Part shown: one piece after another, positions 6,271 to 8,539 of the stretch | Layout: each line of letters begins with the position of its first letter | How positions within the stretch are numbered: position 1 is the first letter of the stretch | NCBI GenBank assembly: GCA_028683635.1 | Contig: JAQUHL010000052.1 | Location: 1 to 8,539 of the forward strand | DNA length: 8,539 nt | Reading direction: 5' to 3' | Source: Candidatus Cloacimonadota bacterium | Lineage (GTDB): Bacteria; Cloacimonadota; Cloacimonadia; Cloacimonadales; Cloacimonadaceae | Made by a program: the position numbers and the translations under genes | Notes under the pieces: model-generated | Databases searched by the model: none | What the model saw: the letters and a program-made list of their open reading frames with translations, nothing else | Told to the model about the DNA's origin: nothing

Positions 6271-8539
6271 ATGAAAAGGATACTACTGATTCACCTGGGC
6301 TTGTTCTTTGTGCTGTGCCTGTTTGCTCAACAGATCGTTGCTCCGCACTATGAAAACTTCGATACAATGGTTGCTGGAGCTAACCAGGTGCCCCAAAATG
6401 GCTGGAGAAGCATTGCCCGCAATACAACTTTTTCCACAGCAGTTGTAAATATCAGTAACACCACGCCATATTCAACTCCCAATGTGGCAAGGCTCTATAC
6501 AAACAACAACCCAGATGCGGAAATATATCTGATCAGCCCCGAGGCAGTTGGCTTGGGATCCAGCAAGATCACTTTCCAGGCAAGGGTGGCGGGTACAAAT
6601 GCCGCTGCACTGCCGAACCTGATTGTTGGTTTCATGACAGAAGTGAACAATCCACTCACTTTCGAACCGGTGCAGGTGATCTCCACTCTAAACCTTTCCT
6701 ACCAGCAGTTTGAGGTCTCGTTTCAGGGATATGATTTTGATGTGGAAGACAGATATTACATTGCCTTCAAGCACGGAGTATCGAGTGCCACAAGAGCCAT
6801 CCTGATTGATAACTTTGCCTATGAAGTTCTCCCTGTGGAACCAGTATTTTCATGCTCACCTGCTTCGAAGAATTTCGGCTCCATAGATGTTGGCTACCAA
6901 AGCACTCTTCAGGTTTTCAGCATTAGCAATACTGGTGTTGGCGCACTGGAGATCAGTTCTGTTGCTCTCACAGGAGCTGATGCAGACCAGTTCACAATCC
7001 TCAGCGAACCCGAAAGCTATCCTGTCCTTATCTCCAATATCCAGAGCATTGAAGTAACAGTGCGGTTTAATCCGGATTCCATCGGACAAAAGAATGCGCT
7101 TCTTAGCATCTCACAGGGAGGAACAGGAGCCACCGTTCACCATATCCCGCTCAGCGGAACAGGTATCATCCGCCCGCAGGGTTCCACCCATCTGAATCCT
7201 ATTATAATAAACACACAAAGCTATTCATTGCAAGGAACCCTAAATGACTATGGCAATGACTACGGTTCCAATTGGGTAAGCCCCAGCCAGATAGTTCTGG
7301 CTGGTTTCGACGTAGTGTTGCAGTTCACTCTTGAAGAAGATAGTTTCCTGAGCTGTGATGTTCAGACTAGTGTAGGGCATGGCGGTGTGATAATCGTGAA
7401 CCAGATCCCCTCCCTTGCGAGCCCTGCACCTGTTTTCATCGTTGCGAGTGGGGACATGGGGAATTCTTTCACCAATAGACCCTTACAGGCGGGCACCTAT
7501 TATGCAATTGTTAGCACATATATCAGCAATTCTATGCCCGTAACCTTCAATTTTAGTTTCAGCTTTGTGCCGGCAGGACCTGCAATCCTGAGCCTTACTC
7601 CCCAAGCTTATAATTACTCTTATGTACCTATTGGTTTTTCAAAGCAGCAAAACTTCCAGATAACCAACAGCGGTGGAGGAATAATTGAGCTTGAAACACT
7701 GCAGTTTCTCACATCTCATCCGGGGAGCTACACGCTTGTCCCGCCTGCAGAATCTTTCCCTTTGCAGTTAGCAGTTGGGCAAACCGTAGGTTTCAGTGTC
7801 ACATTTGCACCAACCTATGAAGGAATGATGGAAGCCGAGGTCAGGTTGCCCTATTGCATCGTTGGAAATGGTGGGGTCAGAATACCGCGGGAAGAAGCCA
7901 CGATAGCTTTGATGGGCTTTGGACATCAGCTCTTTGCCGGAGGCTCCGGAACACAGAACGATCCCTATCTGATCTCCCAGCCATATCATTTGAACAGTAT
8001 ACGTTACTTCCTTGGCGAGAACCATCGCGGCAAGTATTACCTGCAGACAACGGATCTTGATTTTAACATCTTTCCTTACAATCAGGGAGAGGGCTGGGAG
8101 CCTATCGGAGACTTTTTTACAGATGCCAGCTACAACGCATTCACCGGGATCTATAACGGAAACGGATACCTGATCCGCAATCTCTATATTAACAGACCAG
8201 CCACAAACCACGTGGGTTTATTCGGGGTTATTGAGGCTGCAACTTTCAAAAACGTGCACCTTCGAAATGTCAATGTTACCGGCCAAATCAGAGTCGGTGC
8301 CATGATCGGGTATTGTCAATATAATCTATCCATAACAGCGATTATTACCCAATGTTCGGTTGAGACTGGGACAGTGAGCGGCATTGGTTTCATTGGCGGA
8401 CTTATAGGTTGGACTGCAAGCACCCATTTAGGCAGATCTCACTCAAATCTAAATGTAAGCATCATTCCCAATCATATAATTTATTCTGATGATGTCAAGC
8501 TTGGTTATGGCGGATTGGTCGGTGCGAACGTAACGAGAA
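6271..8539 (+). CDS. Exported multidomain surface protein with choice-of-anchor, prepeptidase-C-like and GLUG domains (3' partial)
   Basis: Translated by hand from the ATG at 6271, this frame has no stop through 756 codons and leaves the window open. Residues 1-19 are a signal peptide (MKR, hydrophobic core, LFA then Gln-Gln). Residues 25-188 look like a choice-of-anchor J or cleaved-adhesin-type beta sandwich: YENFDTM near the start, YLISPEAV, ITFQARVAG, and a closing ILIDNFAYEV. Residues 191-300 are a choice-of-anchor D-like (ASH-type) Ig domain with FGSIDVG, FSISNTG, VTVRFNP and IPLSGTG. Residues 304-432 resemble a prepeptidase C-terminal domain, with the opening GTLNDYGNDYG and ending GTYYAIVSTY. 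A second D-like domain (436-551) follows. From 555 a GLUG domain begins with FAGGSGT and NDPYLI, homologous to the start of gene 2. No catalytic motif is visible. The missing 3' end probably holds more GLUG repeats and perhaps a C-terminal sorting domain, but this cannot be seen. Role inferred: surface adhesion or structure. Confidence 0.88.
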   Translation, partial: MKRILLIHLGLFFVLCLFAQQIVAPHYENFDTMVAGANQVPQNGWRSIARNTTFSTAVVNISNTTPYSTPNVARLYTNNNPDAEIYLISPEAVGLGSSKITFQARVAGTNAAALPNLIVGFMTEVNNPLTFEPVQVISTLNLSYQQFEVSFQGYDFDVEDRYYIAFKHGVSSATRAILIDNFAYEVLPVEPVFSCSPASKNFGSIDVGYQSTLQVFSISNTGVGALEISSVALTGADADQFTILSEPESYPVLISNIQSIEVTVRFNPDSIGQKNALLSISQGGTGATVHHIPLSGTGIIRPQGSTHLNPIIINTQSYSLQGTLNDYGNDYGSNWVSPSQIVLAGFDVVLQFTLEEDSFLSCDVQTSVGHGGVIIVNQIPSLASPAPVFIVASGDMGNSFTNRPLQAGTYYAIVSTYISNSMPVTFNFSFSFVPAGPAILSLTPQAYNYSYVPIGFSKQQNFQITNSGGGIIELETLQFLTSHPGSYTLVPPAESFPLQLAVGQTVGFSVTFAPTYEGMMEAEVRLPYCIVGNGGVRIPREEATIALMGFGHQLFAGGSGTQNDPYLISQPYHLNSIRYFLGENHRGKYYLQTTDLDFNIFPYNQGEGWEPIGDFFTDASYNAFTGIYNGNGYLIRNLYINRPATNHVGLFGVIEAATFKNVHLRNVNVTGQIRVGAMIGYCQYNLSITAIITQCSVETGTVSGIGFIGGLIGWTASTHLGRSHSNLNVSIIPNHIIYSDDVKLGYGGLVGANVTR
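7933..8539 (+). repeat. GLUG domain of gene 3, cut by the window edge
   Basis: Residues 555-756 share with gene 2 (residues 29 onward) the pattern FAGG-S/T-GT, N/D-PYLI, P-x-HLN, R-x-FL, then W-x-PIG, F-T/Y-G-x-Y-x-G, LI/VI-R/Q-NL, NRP/SRP and the GLFG turn. At least four glycine turns follow (about 649, 676, 709 and 747). The DNA differs at many third positions, so the two genes diverged long ago. Confidence 0.75.

Noticed and set aside
7768..8211. 147-codon open frame on the minus strand
   Set aside because: It lies antisense to gene 3, whose + strand translation shows a coherent D-like domain and GLUG domain through the same bases. No ribosome binding site or recognisable domain supports the minus frame.

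Overview
The window is a dense, same-strand gene cluster of large exported multidomain proteins. Three genes lie head to tail on the + strand: a subtilisin-family (S8) protease, a GLUG-repeat surface protein, and a third surface protein that runs off the right edge. No tRNA, rRNA, mobile element, CRISPR array, promoter or terminator could be supported. The architecture points to a Gram-negative member of the Fibrobacteres-Chlorobi-Bacteroidetes side of the tree. The markers are C-terminal domains with the YPNPFNP signature and a GIYFY/GIYYY strand, GLUG repeats, chitobiase-type C-terminal modules, and choice-of-anchor domains. Candidatus Cloacimonadota is my best guess because it is rich in exactly these combinations, but this is inference from protein style, not a database result.

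Layout. Positions 12-4394 encode a 1460-residue S8 protease with a complete catalytic apparatus (Asp288, His328, Asn423, Ser523), an I9-like propeptide, a long beta-rich tail and a YPNPFNP-type C-terminal domain. Its true start may lie left of the window. A 58-nt spacer leads to 4453-6252, a 599-residue protein with a signal peptide, GLUG repeats, two chitobiase-type modules and the same C-terminal domain. An 18-nt spacer with a good ribosome binding site leads to the third gene at 6271. It stays open for 756 codons to the window end and carries a choice-of-anchor J-like domain, two choice-of-anchor D-like domains around a prepeptidase-C-like domain, then a GLUG domain homologous to that of gene 2.

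The close spacing and common orientation suggest one transcript. Gene 2 shares its C-terminal half with gene 1 and its N-terminal half with gene 3, so the cluster looks like a family built by shuffling a small set of surface modules. A reasonable but untested picture is a cell-surface or secreted set in which the protease either digests external protein or matures the neighbouring non-enzymatic surface proteins.

Items most worth a second look are an unavoidable hydrophilic N-terminal extension ahead of the protease's export signal, an arginine-rich in-frame insertion in one fibronectin-like domain, and a 21-codon reading frame that joins genes 1 and 2 by ATGA overlaps at both ends. I saw no clear sign of a wholly new biological system.
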